64,000 bases of DNA, taken from Symmachiella macrocystis. Its GTDB lineage: Bacteria > Planctomycetota > Planctomycetia > Planctomycetales > Planctomycetaceae. Location: NCBI RefSeq assembly GCF_007860075.1, contig NZ_SJPP01000001.1, positions 930,001 through 994,000 of the forward strand. Direction: 5' to 3'. The position numbers and the translations under genes are program-made. Shown here in pieces: positions 17,350 to 26,016 of this stretch. Within the stretch, counting starts at the first letter, position 1. Every line of letters begins with the position of its first letter. Below the pieces are notes generated by a model. It was not told where the DNA came from, made no database searches, and was given only the letters and a program-made list of their open reading frames with translations.

Positions 17350-17843
17350 CCCGCCGATTCCCGCACATGATCATCCAACAAGTTGCTCACGCGAAACACA
17401 TATTCGCACACCAACCCCACATCTCCCGCCGACCAACCCGCCCGTTCCAACTCCTCGCAAATTCCATCCGCATAGCCGAGCCAATCACCATCCACGTGCG
17501 GCAACGCTGTTTCAAACTGCAAGGACTCATCCGCTCGCAATCCTTCTACCAGCACCAAAGCCGCCACGCGCTGGTTATAAAGATCCAGCGCCGTCAAATA
17601 CTCGCCACTCTCCGCATCAGGCACCAACACAGCTAACCCCTGATGATCCCGCAGCGGTTTGCCCGATGAATCCCGCGCCACACGCGTCGGCCGCCGCGGA
17701 GCCACAATCCCCCGCTCCCGCAATCGCCGATGAAACGCCAAAGGCAACGGACTAACCGTCAACCCCCACACCGCCCCATCCCCCCGCGGCAACTCCACCC
17801 GCCGGCAATACCCCCCACTACAATCCACACCGCCATATTTCAT
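17322..17843 (-). CDS. Phage-locus protein with frameshift site, G/GT chaperone-like
   Basis: A 173-residue zero-frame product (MKYGGVDCSGGYCRRVELPR). The central part reads LYNQRVAALVLVEGLRADES and the end WSAGDVGLVCEYVFRVSNLL, then ESAGNF at the slippery site. I do not recognise the family by sequence. The combination of a modest protein, a heptamer a few codons before its stop, and a startless downstream frame is the signature of tail-assembly chaperones. Its place, directly after the capsid gene rather than between tail tube and tape measure, is unusual. ATG 17843 has GGGAG about 6 bases upstream; the longer frame to 17945 runs through repeat DNA. Confidence 0.65.
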   Translation of the reverse strand: MKYGGVDCSGGYCRRVELPRGDGAVWGLTVSPLPLAFHRRLRERGIVAPRRPTRVARDSSGKPLRDHQGLAVLVPDAESGEYLTALDLYNQRVAALVLVEGLRADESLQFETALPHVDGDWLGYADGICEELERAGWSAGDVGLVCEYVFRVSNLLDDHVRESAGNFSPAAAT

Positions 17844-17867
17844 AACCGCTCCCAAGAAAAAGAGGCT

Positions 17868-18064
17868 GTAGGCTTGAGACTGTAGACCGTAGGCAAGAAG
17901 GCGTGAGGATTTGACAAGTTGTGCGCGGGTCTCCAGACCCCGCACCCACCCGACCGAAGGTCTCCCGCCTACCCTTCACCGACCACCAGCCACTCTTCTC
18001 TGCCTACTGCCCTCTGCCTACTGCCTACTATTTCTGGCCGGTGGCCAGTGGCCACTCCCCCCCC
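17868..18064 (+). repeat. Composite intergenic repeat, copy 7
   Basis: Contains CTGTAGGCTTGAGACTGTAG, a complete double hairpin element (about 17918-17966), a CCACCAGCCACTC block, CTGCCTACTGCC units and GGCCGGTGGCCAGTGGCCAC. Confidence 0.85.
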
Positions 18065-18071
18065 GCGCGCA

Positions 18072-19268
18072 TCAAGCACCATCCACCTTCGTCACAAACG
18101 ACGTATCCACCGCCGAAACGCCGCCGTAGTACCGCACCTTGACCCGCAACACCACGTCGCGATCAAACGCCGATTCGCTGTCCGCTCGCTGCAGGAACGT
18201 CTGCACCGGCCAAATCTCCGTCCAGACAAACTGCCGCGCAAAATCACCCAGGTACCAGTCGTTGACCGCCTGGCCCCCTTGCTCGTCAATAAACGGCGAA
18301 CTGAGCACCTCGGCCAAACCGTGAATCGGATTCGCAAACGTTGTCTCATTATCGCCGCTCGTGACGGTGACCTGCGTTGAGTTCGCGACGCTCATCGCCG
18401 TCCCCCGCAAGGCTTCGGGCACCAACATGTGCTTGACCGGCATCACTATCGGTCGAGCCGTCCCGTCGATCCGATCGTCCGTAACTTCCGTCGCCCGGTA
18501 CTGCAACACCGTGTCGACATCGGTCCAATCCGCCAGCGGCACCGCACTGTTAAACGCCGTCGACGTCGTATTCCCGCTGCCCACCCAGTTCCGATTCGAA
18601 CCATCGGTCTTATACAACGCCTGACCGGCCCCGTTCGGCCGATAGACAAACTTCGAGCTCGCCGCATCGGCGTCGGTCACGCCCCGCACGATCGTCCGCT
18701 CGCGCTCCTGCCGCAGATAAAACCCCAGCGCCATCGCACGGCGATTGATTTCACCCGTCTGGTCAAAGGCAATCAACTCTTCGTTGATCGTCAGAATCCG
18801 CCCCTGCTTCGATTCCTCCGAGGTGACGTACTTCTCCTCAAACGTCGACTCCTCATACGGATGCCCTTCAGAAACCTCCGTCGGCCCCGCCAACGCCTTA
18901 AAGCCGGCGATCTTCTGATTCCGCAATCGGCTCGGCATCACCGAGACCAATTTGTCGCCGATGAATCCCGAGTCGTCTTCGTAACCCTCAATCACCTTCC
19001 GCCCGATCAGCTCCCCCGTCACAACCTGAAACAGATTCGTACTCACCCCCGGCGACGATTCCCGCAACACATGTAGCGGACTCGAAACCGGCGAAGCCAT
19101 CTCATTCAACCGCCGCAAATCAGGCAGCACCCCGCAAGCGTCCGCCAGCTCGTAATAGCTAAAATCATCAACCGAAATCTTTCGCTCATTGAGCAGCCCA
19201 CACACCTTCTGATAAAACCCCTCCGCCCCCAAGGATTCCACCAACCCCCTCAAACTCTGCCCCTGCAT
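18072..19268 (-). CDS. Major capsid protein, Mu gpT-like
   Basis: A 398-residue HK97-fold major head subunit resembling Mu gpT. An N-terminal helical region (VESLGAEGFYQKVCGLLNER) is followed by NLFQVVTGELIGRKVIEGYE, PYEESTFEEKYVTSEESKQG and RRAMALGFYLRQERERTIVRG, the typical gpT run in which the extended arm and the spine helix lie. The C-terminal part has VKHMLVPEALRGTAMS and DWYLGDFARQFVWTEIWPVQ, characteristic of gpT homologues. Full-length and intact with no internal stop. Order protease - decoration - capsid is that of tailed phages and GTAs. ATG 19268 is used. Confidence 0.85.
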   Translation of the reverse strand: MQGQSLRGLVESLGAEGFYQKVCGLLNERKISVDDFSYYELADACGVLPDLRRLNEMASPVSSPLHVLRESSPGVSTNLFQVVTGELIGRKVIEGYEDDSGFIGDKLVSVMPSRLRNQKIAGFKALAGPTEVSEGHPYEESTFEEKYVTSEESKQGRILTINEELIAFDQTGEINRRAMALGFYLRQERERTIVRGVTDADAASSKFVYRPNGAGQALYKTDGSNRNWVGSGNTTSTAFNSAVPLADWTDVDTVLQYRATEVTDDRIDGTARPIVMPVKHMLVPEALRGTAMSVANSTQVTVTSGDNETTFANPIHGLAEVLSSPFIDEQGGQAVNDWYLGDFARQFVWTEIWPVQTFLQRADSESAFDRDVVLRVKVRYYGGVSAVDTSFVTKVDGA

Positions 19269-19289
19269 ATCTCACCGTCCCTTATTAAA

Positions 19290-19595
<306 letters not shown>

Positions 19596-19596
19596 C

Positions 19597-20079
19597 CTAC
19601 CCCACAGCCGCATTCACATTCGCCGACCCGGTATGAAACGCCGAAGCAAATGTCACCCGCAGCTTCGTCGCCGCGGCCGCCTTATATTCCGCGGCCCGCG
19701 CAATCGCCAACGTCCCGGTCCCCACAGCTTCCAACTGTTGATCCATCAGCGACGACGACAACTCGTCCGGCCCCAACTCATCGCCCACTTCATAGGTCGC
19801 CGCAGCGACGTCGAACTCATAGATCGCCGACGGACTCATATCGACCGACACATCGTCCGTGTCGCCATCAGCGGATTGATGATGCACCACCCCAAGAAAC
19901 GAAGCGGCAAACGCCGATTGCGTTGTTGCCAGATCACTCGTCCAAGAAAAACTGCTGGCCGGCTTCACGTCATCGGTGTCCAAATACACCAAGTCCCCCG
20001 CCTCCAACACCGTCCCACTATCCACACGCAATTTATGCAACTGCACTTCACCGCTACGAAACCGCAACTGATTTCCCAT
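19597..20079 (-). CDS. Capsid decoration/head-stabilising-like protein
   Basis: A 160-residue protein starting [20 protein letters not shown], with [20 protein letters not shown] and a long beta-rich body ([20 protein letters not shown]). 'Acts on the property: generates, is set as level' type text (AGDLVY...V.PAS) is typical of head-decoration and DUF2190-like capsid accessory proteins, which sit between protease and capsid genes, as here. ATG 20079 has GGAGGG 7 bases upstream. Exact family uncertain. Confidence 0.6.
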   Translation of the reverse strand: MGNQLRFRSGEVQLHKLRVDSGTVLEAGDLVYLDTDDVKPASSFSWTSDLATTQSAFAASFLGVVHHQSADGDTDDVSVDMSPSAIYEFDVAAATYEVGDELGPDELSSSLMDQQLEAVGTGTLAIARAAEYKAAAATKLRVTFASAFHTGSANVNAAVG

Positions 20080-20097
20080 ATCATTCCCTCCGGGAAA

Positions 20098-20318
20098 AAG
20101 GCCTTAGGCTGTAGACCATAGGCCATAGAAAAAACAAATCGTTATGCGCGGGTCTCCCGACCCCGCACCAGCCCCGACCGCAGGTCTCCCAACATAGGCA
20201 TAAGGCTCGAGGTAACAGGCGTGAGGCCGGCGCGGTAAAACCAAACGCACCTCCACCCAGCCTACTGCCCACTGCCCACTGCCCACTGCCTACTCTTCTC
20301 AGGCCACCGGCCACTCCC
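20098..20318 (+). repeat. Composite intergenic repeat, copy 9
   Basis: Contains a GGCTGTAGACCATAGGCC block, a complete double hairpin element (about 20142-20191), the stretch shared nearly identically with copy 8, CTGCCCA units and a GGCCACCGGCCACTCCC block. Confidence 0.88.
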
Positions 20319-20319
20319 A

Positions 20320-21495
20320 TCACCGCCGACAAGCAAGCAGCCGCACCAACGCCGCATCTGTACCTGCGCCACTATCGTCATCAGCACGCAAACAACTCGT
20401 CGGCCTGCAAGACCGCAAACGCTCAAACAACTCCACGCGATCCTCCAACAACACCGCGCGCTGCTCATCGTCGCTCGCATCCAACAATTGCTCGCGAAAC
20501 GTCTCCGTAATCGCCTCCTCCGGCAATTCCGCTTCCGCCAACAACCGCCCCACCGCCTCCACCCGCTGAGCCATGTCCCGCTCAGCCGTCAGATCCGAGA
20601 CCTCAACCAACAACAACTGTTTTTCTGCTTCCAACACGCGCAACCGCTCGGCGTATGTCTCCAAGGAATCCGCGTCGTCGGCCTCCGACGCAGCCTGGGC
20701 ACGACTCAAATCCTGCCACGACTCAGCACTCAGGTCGAGATCCCCCACCGGTTCCCACTCGCCCGACAGCCAAACCCGCCCGTCGCGTACCCGCCAGCCC
20801 ATGCGGTATTGCTCGCAATCGTCCGCCGCCCCCAATCTCACGACCACGCTCCGCGGAAACAACGCCACCCGCTCGCAGACCACGTCCGCATCACCGGTCC
20901 AATCGCGGGCGTGCCCCGGTAATTGCCCATCAACCTGCCGCAAGACCGATTCCAGCGATCCAAACAGTGGCGGAGCGCCAGGCAATTCATTGGTTTGCTC
21001 GGACAGTGATGACGTCGTTGCCGGAAACATCACCGCATCCACGCTCACCACTTCGTGGATTTCCTCAACCAATGTCCGTTCGCGGTTTTGCGTGACCAGC
21101 ACCACATGACTCATCCCCACCGATCCGCTGCCGCTGCCCGCCAACGCCAAAAAGGTACGCCCGGCCTCCGTGCCAAGCGTCTGAATGTCACCTCGAATCC
21201 GCCCATCAACAAAGCGAGGATTCACAATCTGTCCCGCCAAGTCCCGCGTGCTGCGTTCCTGCGGTTTGGACAAGTCCCGCCCATGATCCAAAAACACCGG
21301 CTTGTCCGCATACAACACCGCCGCCCGTCGCAGCGACTCCTCCGTATAGCGATAACCATTCTTCGATTCCGGCCCAGCCAACGCCACATTGCGAACGATC
21401 CCCGTCTCTAAATCGATCACAACCTCAGCAGCACGCCAATCCCCGATCCGTTCCACCACCCGTACCGGCAAGTTCGTCGCGGTTTCCGTCGTCAT
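20320..21495 (-). CDS. Phage prohead protease (head maturation protease)
   Basis: Serine-type prohead protease that would process the capsid shell. Marks are GPESKNGYRYTEESLRRAAV and YADKPVFLDHG, the strongly conserved opening of this family with its catalytic His, followed by STRDLAGQIVNPRFVDGRIR and GSVGMSHVVL with the candidate nucleophile Ser in the GSVGMS turn. The C-terminal third (residues about 270-370) is a charged coiled coil (TYAERLRVLEAEKQLLLVEV), consistent with a fused scaffold. 391 residues from ATG 21495; a GTG at 21498 is equally possible. It is the first gene of the particle locus: upstream lies a metabolic gene, not portal or terminase. Confidence 0.8.
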   Translation of the reverse strand: MTTETATNLPVRVVERIGDWRAAEVVIDLETGIVRNVALAGPESKNGYRYTEESLRRAAVLYADKPVFLDHGRDLSKPQERSTRDLAGQIVNPRFVDGRIRGDIQTLGTEAGRTFLALAGSGSGSVGMSHVVLVTQNRERTLVEEIHEVVSVDAVMFPATTSSLSEQTNELPGAPPLFGSLESVLRQVDGQLPGHARDWTGDADVVCERVALFPRSVVVRLGAADDCEQYRMGWRVRDGRVWLSGEWEPVGDLDLSAESWQDLSRAQAASEADDADSLETYAERLRVLEAEKQLLLVEVSDLTAERDMAQRVEAVGRLLAEAELPEEAITETFREQLLDASDDEQRAVLLEDRVELFERLRSCRPTSCLRADDDSGAGTDAALVRLLACRR

Positions 21496-21597
21496 CACCT
21501 CAACAAGCCCCCTGCTAAGAACCACAAGCAACCAACACCTCTCAACCTACCCGGCCAAGGTTGCGCAGCAATTCCACAAAAAGCGATTCGGATGAAA

Positions 21598-21714
21598 CAG
21601 CCCATAGGCGATAGACCCCAAGGCCAAAGAAAGTGAGGCACGAGGCCACAGGCCAAAAGACCGCATGCCCCCCTCTTTCTCTGGCCACTGACCACTAGCC
21701 ACCGGCCACTCCCC
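21598..21714 (+). repeat. Composite intergenic repeat, copy 10 (short)
   Basis: Contains CCATAGGCGATAGACC, GTGAGGCACGAGGCCACAGGC and a TGGCCACTGACCACTAGCC block. Hairpin element and CTGCCTA units are absent. Confidence 0.8.
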
Positions 21715-21715
21715 C

Positions 21716-22783
21716 CTACCTCCCAACAACAAGCGCAGCCACCCGATCCCCCACCACCTCCGTCCGCGCCGTCCCTCCCAAATCGGGCGGTAACAATTCC
21801 CCTTCAGCCAGCAACATTTTCACCGCCGCATGCACCGACGCAGCTGCACGCGGCAATTCCAGATGCTCCAACATCATCGCTGCCGACAAAATCGCCGCCA
21901 ACGGATTGGCAATCCCCTGCCCCGCAATATCCGGCGCTGACCCGTGCACCGGTTCAAACATGCTCAAGTTTTGCCGCTCGATCGCAATATTCGCACTCGC
22001 CGCCAAGCCCATACTGCCCACCACAATCGCCGCCAAGTCGGTCAAAATATCCCCAAACAAATTACTGGCGACCACCACATCAAACGACTCTGGCCGACGC
22101 ACAAATTCCATGGCTGCACGATCGATCAATAACGATTCGGTTTCAATCGACGGATACTCCGCAGCCACCTCAGCAAACGTCTCGTCCCACAGCACCATCC
22201 CGTACCCTTGCGCATTACTCTTCGTAATCGAAGCCACCCGCTTGCGGGGACGCGTCATGGCCTTCTCAAACGCCGCGCGAATAATCCGCTCGCACCCCCG
22301 CCGCGTAAACACCGACGTCTGCACCGCCACATCGTGATCCGAATGCTGATACAGCCGACCACCAATATTCGCATACTCCCCTTCGGTGTTCTCCCGAAAG
22401 ACCAACATGTCGATCGACTCCGCCGGTTTATCCCGCAGCGGACTGGGCACGCCTTCGTACAAAAATGCCGGCCGCAAACAAATCGCCTGATCAAACCGTC
22501 GTCGGATCGGCAATAACAACCCGTTGAGCGTGATGTGATCCTGTACCTCAGGATGCCCCACTGCCCCTAACAACAACGCATCGTGCGGAGCCAATTGATC
22601 CAAATAATCCTCCGCCGCCATCCGCCCATGCTCAAAGTAATAATCCGTGCCCCAGGGAAAATAGTTCCAAGAAAACGCCGCTTCATCCACCCCCCCAGCC
22701 GCTTCCAACACCTTGATCGCTTCCCGCGTCACATCGACACCGATCCCATCCCCTTCAATCACCGCAATCTCAAATGTTCGCAC
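21716..22783 (-). CDS. Tartrate/D-malate dehydrogenase family (beta-decarboxylating)
   Basis: NAD-dependent beta-decarboxylating dehydrogenase of the isopropylmalate/isocitrate superfamily, closest in motif pattern to tartrate dehydrogenase (TtuC) and D-malate dehydrogenase (DmlA). Visible: IEGDGIGVDVTREA at the start; FGAVG-equivalent LLLGAVGHPEVQDHITL; RRRFDQAICLRP; VFRENTEGEYANIGGRLYQ; TKSNAQGYGMVLWDE; VVASNLFGDILTDL with the metal-binding Asp residues; and EPVHGSAPDIAGQGIANP, the NAD-binding loop. Length 355 is normal. The GTG start at 22783 has GGGAG 6 bases upstream. It lies 220 bases upstream of the prohead protease on the same strand and marks the edge of the phage-derived locus. Confidence 0.85.
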   Translation of the reverse strand: MRTFEIAVIEGDGIGVDVTREAIKVLEAAGGVDEAAFSWNYFPWGTDYYFEHGRMAAEDYLDQLAPHDALLLGAVGHPEVQDHITLNGLLLPIRRRFDQAICLRPAFLYEGVPSPLRDKPAESIDMLVFRENTEGEYANIGGRLYQHSDHDVAVQTSVFTRRGCERIIRAAFEKAMTRPRKRVASITKSNAQGYGMVLWDETFAEVAAEYPSIETESLLIDRAAMEFVRRPESFDVVVASNLFGDILTDLAAIVVGSMGLAASANIAIERQNLSMFEPVHGSAPDIAGQGIANPLAAILSAAMMLEHLELPRAAASVHAAVKMLLAEGELLPPDLGGTARTEVVGDRVAALVVGR

Positions 22784-22802
22784 AACAACTCCCGTTTGAT
22801 AA

Positions 22803-23050
22803 TAGGCTGTAGGCTATAGACCGTAGAAAGATAGGCTTGAGGCACGAGGCAACAGGCTTGAGGCAATACACTCGACGACGGCACCGCTAAAAATCCCCCC
22901 TCTCCCTCTGGGAGAAAGGCCGGGGGAGAGGGTCGCGCGACGTTGTGCGCGGGTCTCCCGACCCCGCACATCCCCGACCGAAGGTCTCCCCCCACCCGTC
23001 CTGCCTACCGCTTACTTATGCTGGACACTGGCCACTGACCACCGGCCACT
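22803..23050 (+). repeat. Composite intergenic repeat, copy 11
   Basis: Contains GGCTGTAGGCTATAGACCG, GGCTTGAGGCACGAGGCAAC, a CTCTCCCTCTGGGAGAAAGG palindrome-like block unique to this copy, a complete double hairpin element (about 22942-22990) and a GGCCACTGACCACCGGCC block. Confidence 0.85.
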
Positions 23051-23239
23051 AAGTCATACCGATCCTACCAAAACTCTTCCCACCGGTCATGCGATGGCAA
23101 TTCAGCAAAATTTAATCCCGCACAACAAACCCCTCTGTGGCCTCGGTGTGCTCTGCGGATAATTGATTCCAAAAAATTCATCCCCAGAAAAAATCGCCGA
23201 CACGCAACAAACAATCATAAGTATTCTTCAGTTTCCCGC
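23051..23239. other. Spacer before the MerR promoter
   Basis: With copy 11 and the operator this makes a 524-base gap between the dehydrogenase start (22783) and merR (23308). I see no gene in it, only AT-richer sequence leading into the promoter. Confidence 0.6.
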
Positions 23240-23270
23240 TTGACCCTCCAGTTACTGGAGGCTGTAAACT
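23240..23270 (+). promoter_or_regulatory. MerR-type promoter with 19-bp spacer and operator palindrome
   Basis: -35 TTGACC (23240-23245) and -10 TAAACT (23265-23270) are separated by 19 bases, the over-long spacer typical of promoters activated by MerR-family proteins through DNA distortion. The perfect palindrome CCTCCAGT-T-ACTGGAGG (23245-23261) fills the spacer. It lies 37 bases upstream of the MerR gene, so the regulator most likely controls its own transcription. Confidence 0.9.
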
Positions 23271-23307
23271 GTGGACCTCACAAGTCACATTTCCACGGAT
23301 TCCCAGC

Positions 23308-24132
23308 ATGTTCACCATCGGCCAATTTTCCAAAATCACTGCTCTACCAGTCAAAACTTTACGGTTCTATCACGAAAAGAATCTGCTCATTCCCGCCCGC
23401 GTCGAAGCCGGCACGGGATATCGTTATTACGACGACCGCAACACCCAAACCGCTCGCGTCATCACAGCACTCCGCGCACTCGAATTTTCACTCGAAGAAA
23501 TCGCTGAAATCCTCGCCCAGCACGACGATGACTCCGACATTCTGCATTTTCTCAAGCACCGCAAACAGTCGCTACAAGATCGTATCGAACGCGACCGAGA
23601 TATCGTTGCCACTATCGAACGCATTGTCCACAATGAACAGGAGGCCCGACGCACAATGTCTCAAGCGCAATTCGAAATCGAAGAGAAAACGCTCCCGCCC
23701 CAACTCGTCGCCGGGATCCGCATGCAGTGCCGCTACGACGAAATCGGCACCGGATTCTCCCAAATCGGCCGCAAACTAGGACGTCATATTTCCGGCAAAC
23801 CACTCTGCCTCTACTATGACAACGAGTATCGCGAAGAGGACGCTGACCTCGAACCTTGTATGCCGCTTCGCAAACACGTTCCCGTCGATGGCATCTCTGT
23901 TCGCGAACTCCCCGGCGGCCGCTGCGTCACGCTCGTCCATCGCGGCCCCTATCAACAACTCGGCCGCTCCTATGAACGGGTGCTCAAACATTGCGCCGAC
24001 CATGGCTACGAAATACAAACCCCGACCCGTGAAGTCTACCTCAAAGGACCCGGCATGATTTTCCGCGGCAACCCCAAAAACTACCTCACAGAAATCCAGT
24101 TCCTGATCCAGGAACCCAACCCTGCCCCGTAA
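23308..24132 (+). CDS. MerR-family regulator with GyrI-like ligand domain (BmrR type)
   Basis: Transcription activator of 274 residues. Residues 1-70 are the MerR DNA-binding domain (MFTIGQFSKITALPVKTLRF and GYRYYDDRN). Residues about 78-125 form the antiparallel dimer coiled coil. Residues about 125-270 are a GyrI-like/BmrR C-terminal domain (VSVRELPGGRCVTLVHRGPY as visible text ISVRELPGG...VHRGPYQQL, and YLKGPGMIF), which in relatives binds lipophilic cations or other drugs. No metal-binding Cys pair is seen, so a drug or metabolite ligand is more likely than a metal. The operator at 23240-23270 supports autoregulation; no separate transporter gene adjoins. It is convergent with the GrpB gene, 12 bases away. 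Confidence 0.9.
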   Translation: MFTIGQFSKITALPVKTLRFYHEKNLLIPARVEAGTGYRYYDDRNTQTARVITALRALEFSLEEIAEILAQHDDDSDILHFLKHRKQSLQDRIERDRDIVATIERIVHNEQEARRTMSQAQFEIEEKTLPPQLVAGIRMQCRYDEIGTGFSQIGRKLGRHISGKPLCLYYDNEYREEDADLEPCMPLRKHVPVDGISVRELPGGRCVTLVHRGPYQQLGRSYERVLKHCADHGYEIQTPTREVYLKGPGMIFRGNPKNYLTEIQFLIQEPNPAP

Positions 24133-24144
24133 CAAAACCACCCG

Positions 24145-24678
24145 TCAAACAGCCCGCGATTCCCGCTCATACCACGCCACCGCCAACGGCTCCACCCGTT
24201 TGATCCACGCATCTTTGAAGGCGCAATAACCCTTGATGTCCGCCGGATGCGCGGCATACGCAGCACGCTTCAGCGATTCGTAATCTCGCAGCTCATCGGC
24301 ATGGCTCCGCAGATACGCGCAAAACGCCACATGCCGCACGATCTCAACATTCCCCGTCTCGTAGACGTGAATATTATGCGAGCGAAACTCCCCCGCATCC
24401 TTCGTAAAAAATTGCCGCCCCGGCAATCCATATTCCCCCCAAGCGCGATACCCGAACTCCACAATTTTTCCAGCGCGCTCTTCAACTTCTGCAATATCAC
24501 GCACCTCCGGCAGCAAATCAATCACCGGTTTCGCCGACAACCCCGGCACCGACGTGCTTCCCACATGATGCACCTTCACCAGTAGCTCACCCAACATCTC
24601 CCGCCACCGCGCCGCCTCCTCTTCAAACATACGTGGCCAATCCGACGAATATTCAGCAAACAGATATCGGCTCGCCAC
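24145..24678 (-). CDS. GrpB-family (UPF0157) nucleotidyltransferase-fold protein
   Basis: GrpB/UPF0157 proteins have a nucleotidyltransferase-like fold; some are fused to kinases such as CoaE, and the function is unclear. Visible signatures are VHHVGSTSVPGLSAKPVIDL, the family's strand-turn with the GS and Asp of the NTase core, FRSHNIHVYETG and RHVAFCAYLRSHADELRDYE. I chose GTG 24678 because AGGAGG (24687-24694 on the complementary strand) lies 9 bases upstream; the frame also runs to 24741 but without a ribosome site. 177 residues is normal for the family. Confidence 0.87.
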   Translation of the reverse strand: MASRYLFAEYSSDWPRMFEEEAARWREMLGELLVKVHHVGSTSVPGLSAKPVIDLLPEVRDIAEVEERAGKIVEFGYRAWGEYGLPGRQFFTKDAGEFRSHNIHVYETGNVEIVRHVAFCAYLRSHADELRDYESLKRAAYAAHPADIKGYCAFKDAWIKRVEPLAVAWYERESRAV

Positions 24679-24817
24679 GCTTCCGTTCCTCCTAACAATC
24701 GACCTCAGCCTCCCGTATGGGGAGACAATTCGCTTCCTCACCTTGTATACTCACCTACTCCGCACAAGGTCAAACACCCACAACAAAAACGTGCTGCTCG
24801 TTTCAAGGAGAGACACC

Positions 24818-25897
24818 ATGCAACGCCTCACGCAATTCACAATACTCCTGTCATTCGCCTTCAGTTCGCCTGCACTGGCCGAGGATTCTTCCAATTCCGA
24901 GGACCCGTCACCCGAGCTCTCCCCGCTCGAATCCAAACATCTGACCAATCTCCGCCAAGTCACCTCCGGCCTCCCCCGCGCCGGCGAAGGTTACTTCTCG
25001 ACAGACGGCAAACAGATCATCTACCAAGCCTACCCTGTCGGCTATCCCTTCTACCAAATTTATCTCCAAGACCTCGATAAAAATGACCCCCGCCGCATCA
25101 GTACCGGTCGCGGACGAACCACGTGTAGCTACTTCAATCCCGACGGCAAATCACTTCTGTTTGCCTCGGCCCACACCAACCCCAATCTCCCCACCATCGA
25201 ACGCGACGCCCGTGCCATCACCGGCCGCCGCCGTTACCAGTGGGATTTCGATGATTTCATGGACATCTACACCTGCGACCTCGACGGCACCAACCTCAAA
25301 CAACTGACCGATGCCCCTGGTTACGATGCCGAAGGCAGCTACTCCTCCGACGGCAAACAAATCGTCTTCACCTCCAACCGCGATGGCGATCCTGACATTT
25401 TCATCATGGATGCTGACGGCAGCAACGTTCGCCAAATCACCAACGTCGACGGCTACGATGGCGGCCCCTTCTTCTCGCCCGACGATCAATGGATCATCTT
25501 CCGTAGCGACCGTGACGAAGAACACATGCTGCAAATCTTCATGATCTCCGTCGACGGCAAACACGAAGTCCAACTGACCCACAACCTCAAAGAGGTCAAT
25601 TGGTGCCCCTATTTCCACCCCAGCGGCAAATACTTCGTCTGGTCCGGCGCCGACTATTCCCGCGGACCAACGTTCGCCAAATTTCAACTCCACGTCATGG
25701 ACATCGATTTCAAAGACGGCCAACCGACCGCCGGTACTGTCACCCAGATCACCGACAGCCCCGCCGCCGATGTGCTGCCCGTCTTCAGTCCCGACGGAAG
25801 CAAACTGATGTGGACCTCCACCCGCGGCCCCAAAGGTACTAGCCAACTCTGGATCGCCGACTGGAAACGCAACGACGATCCCCCCAAATCACCGTGA
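24818..25897 (+). CDS. Exported TolB-like beta-propeller protein
   Basis: A 359-residue secreted protein with signal peptide (MQRLTQFTILLSFAFSSPALA). It then contains at least five WD40-like TolB (PD40) blades, recognisable as YFSTDGKQI, YFNPDGKSL, SYSSDGKQIVFTSNRDG, FFSPDDQWIIFRSDRD and YFHPSGKYFVWSG, each followed by a Tyr/Phe-rich strand, and a last blade ending VFSPDGSKLMWTSTRG. Such propellers bind partner proteins or glycans in the envelope. ATG 24818 has AAGGAG (24805-24810) at good distance; the longer frame to 24743 is upstream sequence. A hairpin repeat (25944-25975) follows. Confidence 0.88.
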   Translation: MQRLTQFTILLSFAFSSPALAEDSSNSEDPSPELSPLESKHLTNLRQVTSGLPRAGEGYFSTDGKQIIYQAYPVGYPFYQIYLQDLDKNDPRRISTGRGRTTCSYFNPDGKSLLFASAHTNPNLPTIERDARAITGRRRYQWDFDDFMDIYTCDLDGTNLKQLTDAPGYDAEGSYSSDGKQIVFTSNRDGDPDIFIMDADGSNVRQITNVDGYDGGPFFSPDDQWIIFRSDRDEEHMLQIFMISVDGKHEVQLTHNLKEVNWCPYFHPSGKYFVWSGADYSRGPTFAKFQLHVMDIDFKDGQPTAGTVTQITDSPAADVLPVFSPDGSKLMWTSTRGPKGTSQLWIADWKRNDDPPKSP

Positions 25898-25943
25898 CAA
25901 TTCCGCAACATCCTCTATGATGCCCAAACAATAATTCACATAT

Positions 25944-25975
25944 CGGGTGCCACTGTTGGCTTGTCCGCCAGTGCT
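25944..25975 (+). repeat. GGGTGCCACTGGC hairpin repeat, copy 1 (degenerate)
   Basis: CGGGTGCCACTGTTGGCTTG then TCCGCCAGTGC matches the copies at 46800 and 61625. The arms CACTG...CAGTG form a short hairpin between the TolB-like gene and the binding-protein gene. Confidence 0.7.
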
Positions 25976-26016
25976 GCCAAACCCCAAAACGTTCCACTCT
26001 CGATACCCGTCAACGA

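Noticed and set aside
25151-25846. 231-codon minus-strand frame inside the TolB-like gene
   Set aside because: Shadow of a repetitive Gly/Asp-rich coding region; the plus frame has the signal peptide and propeller repeats.
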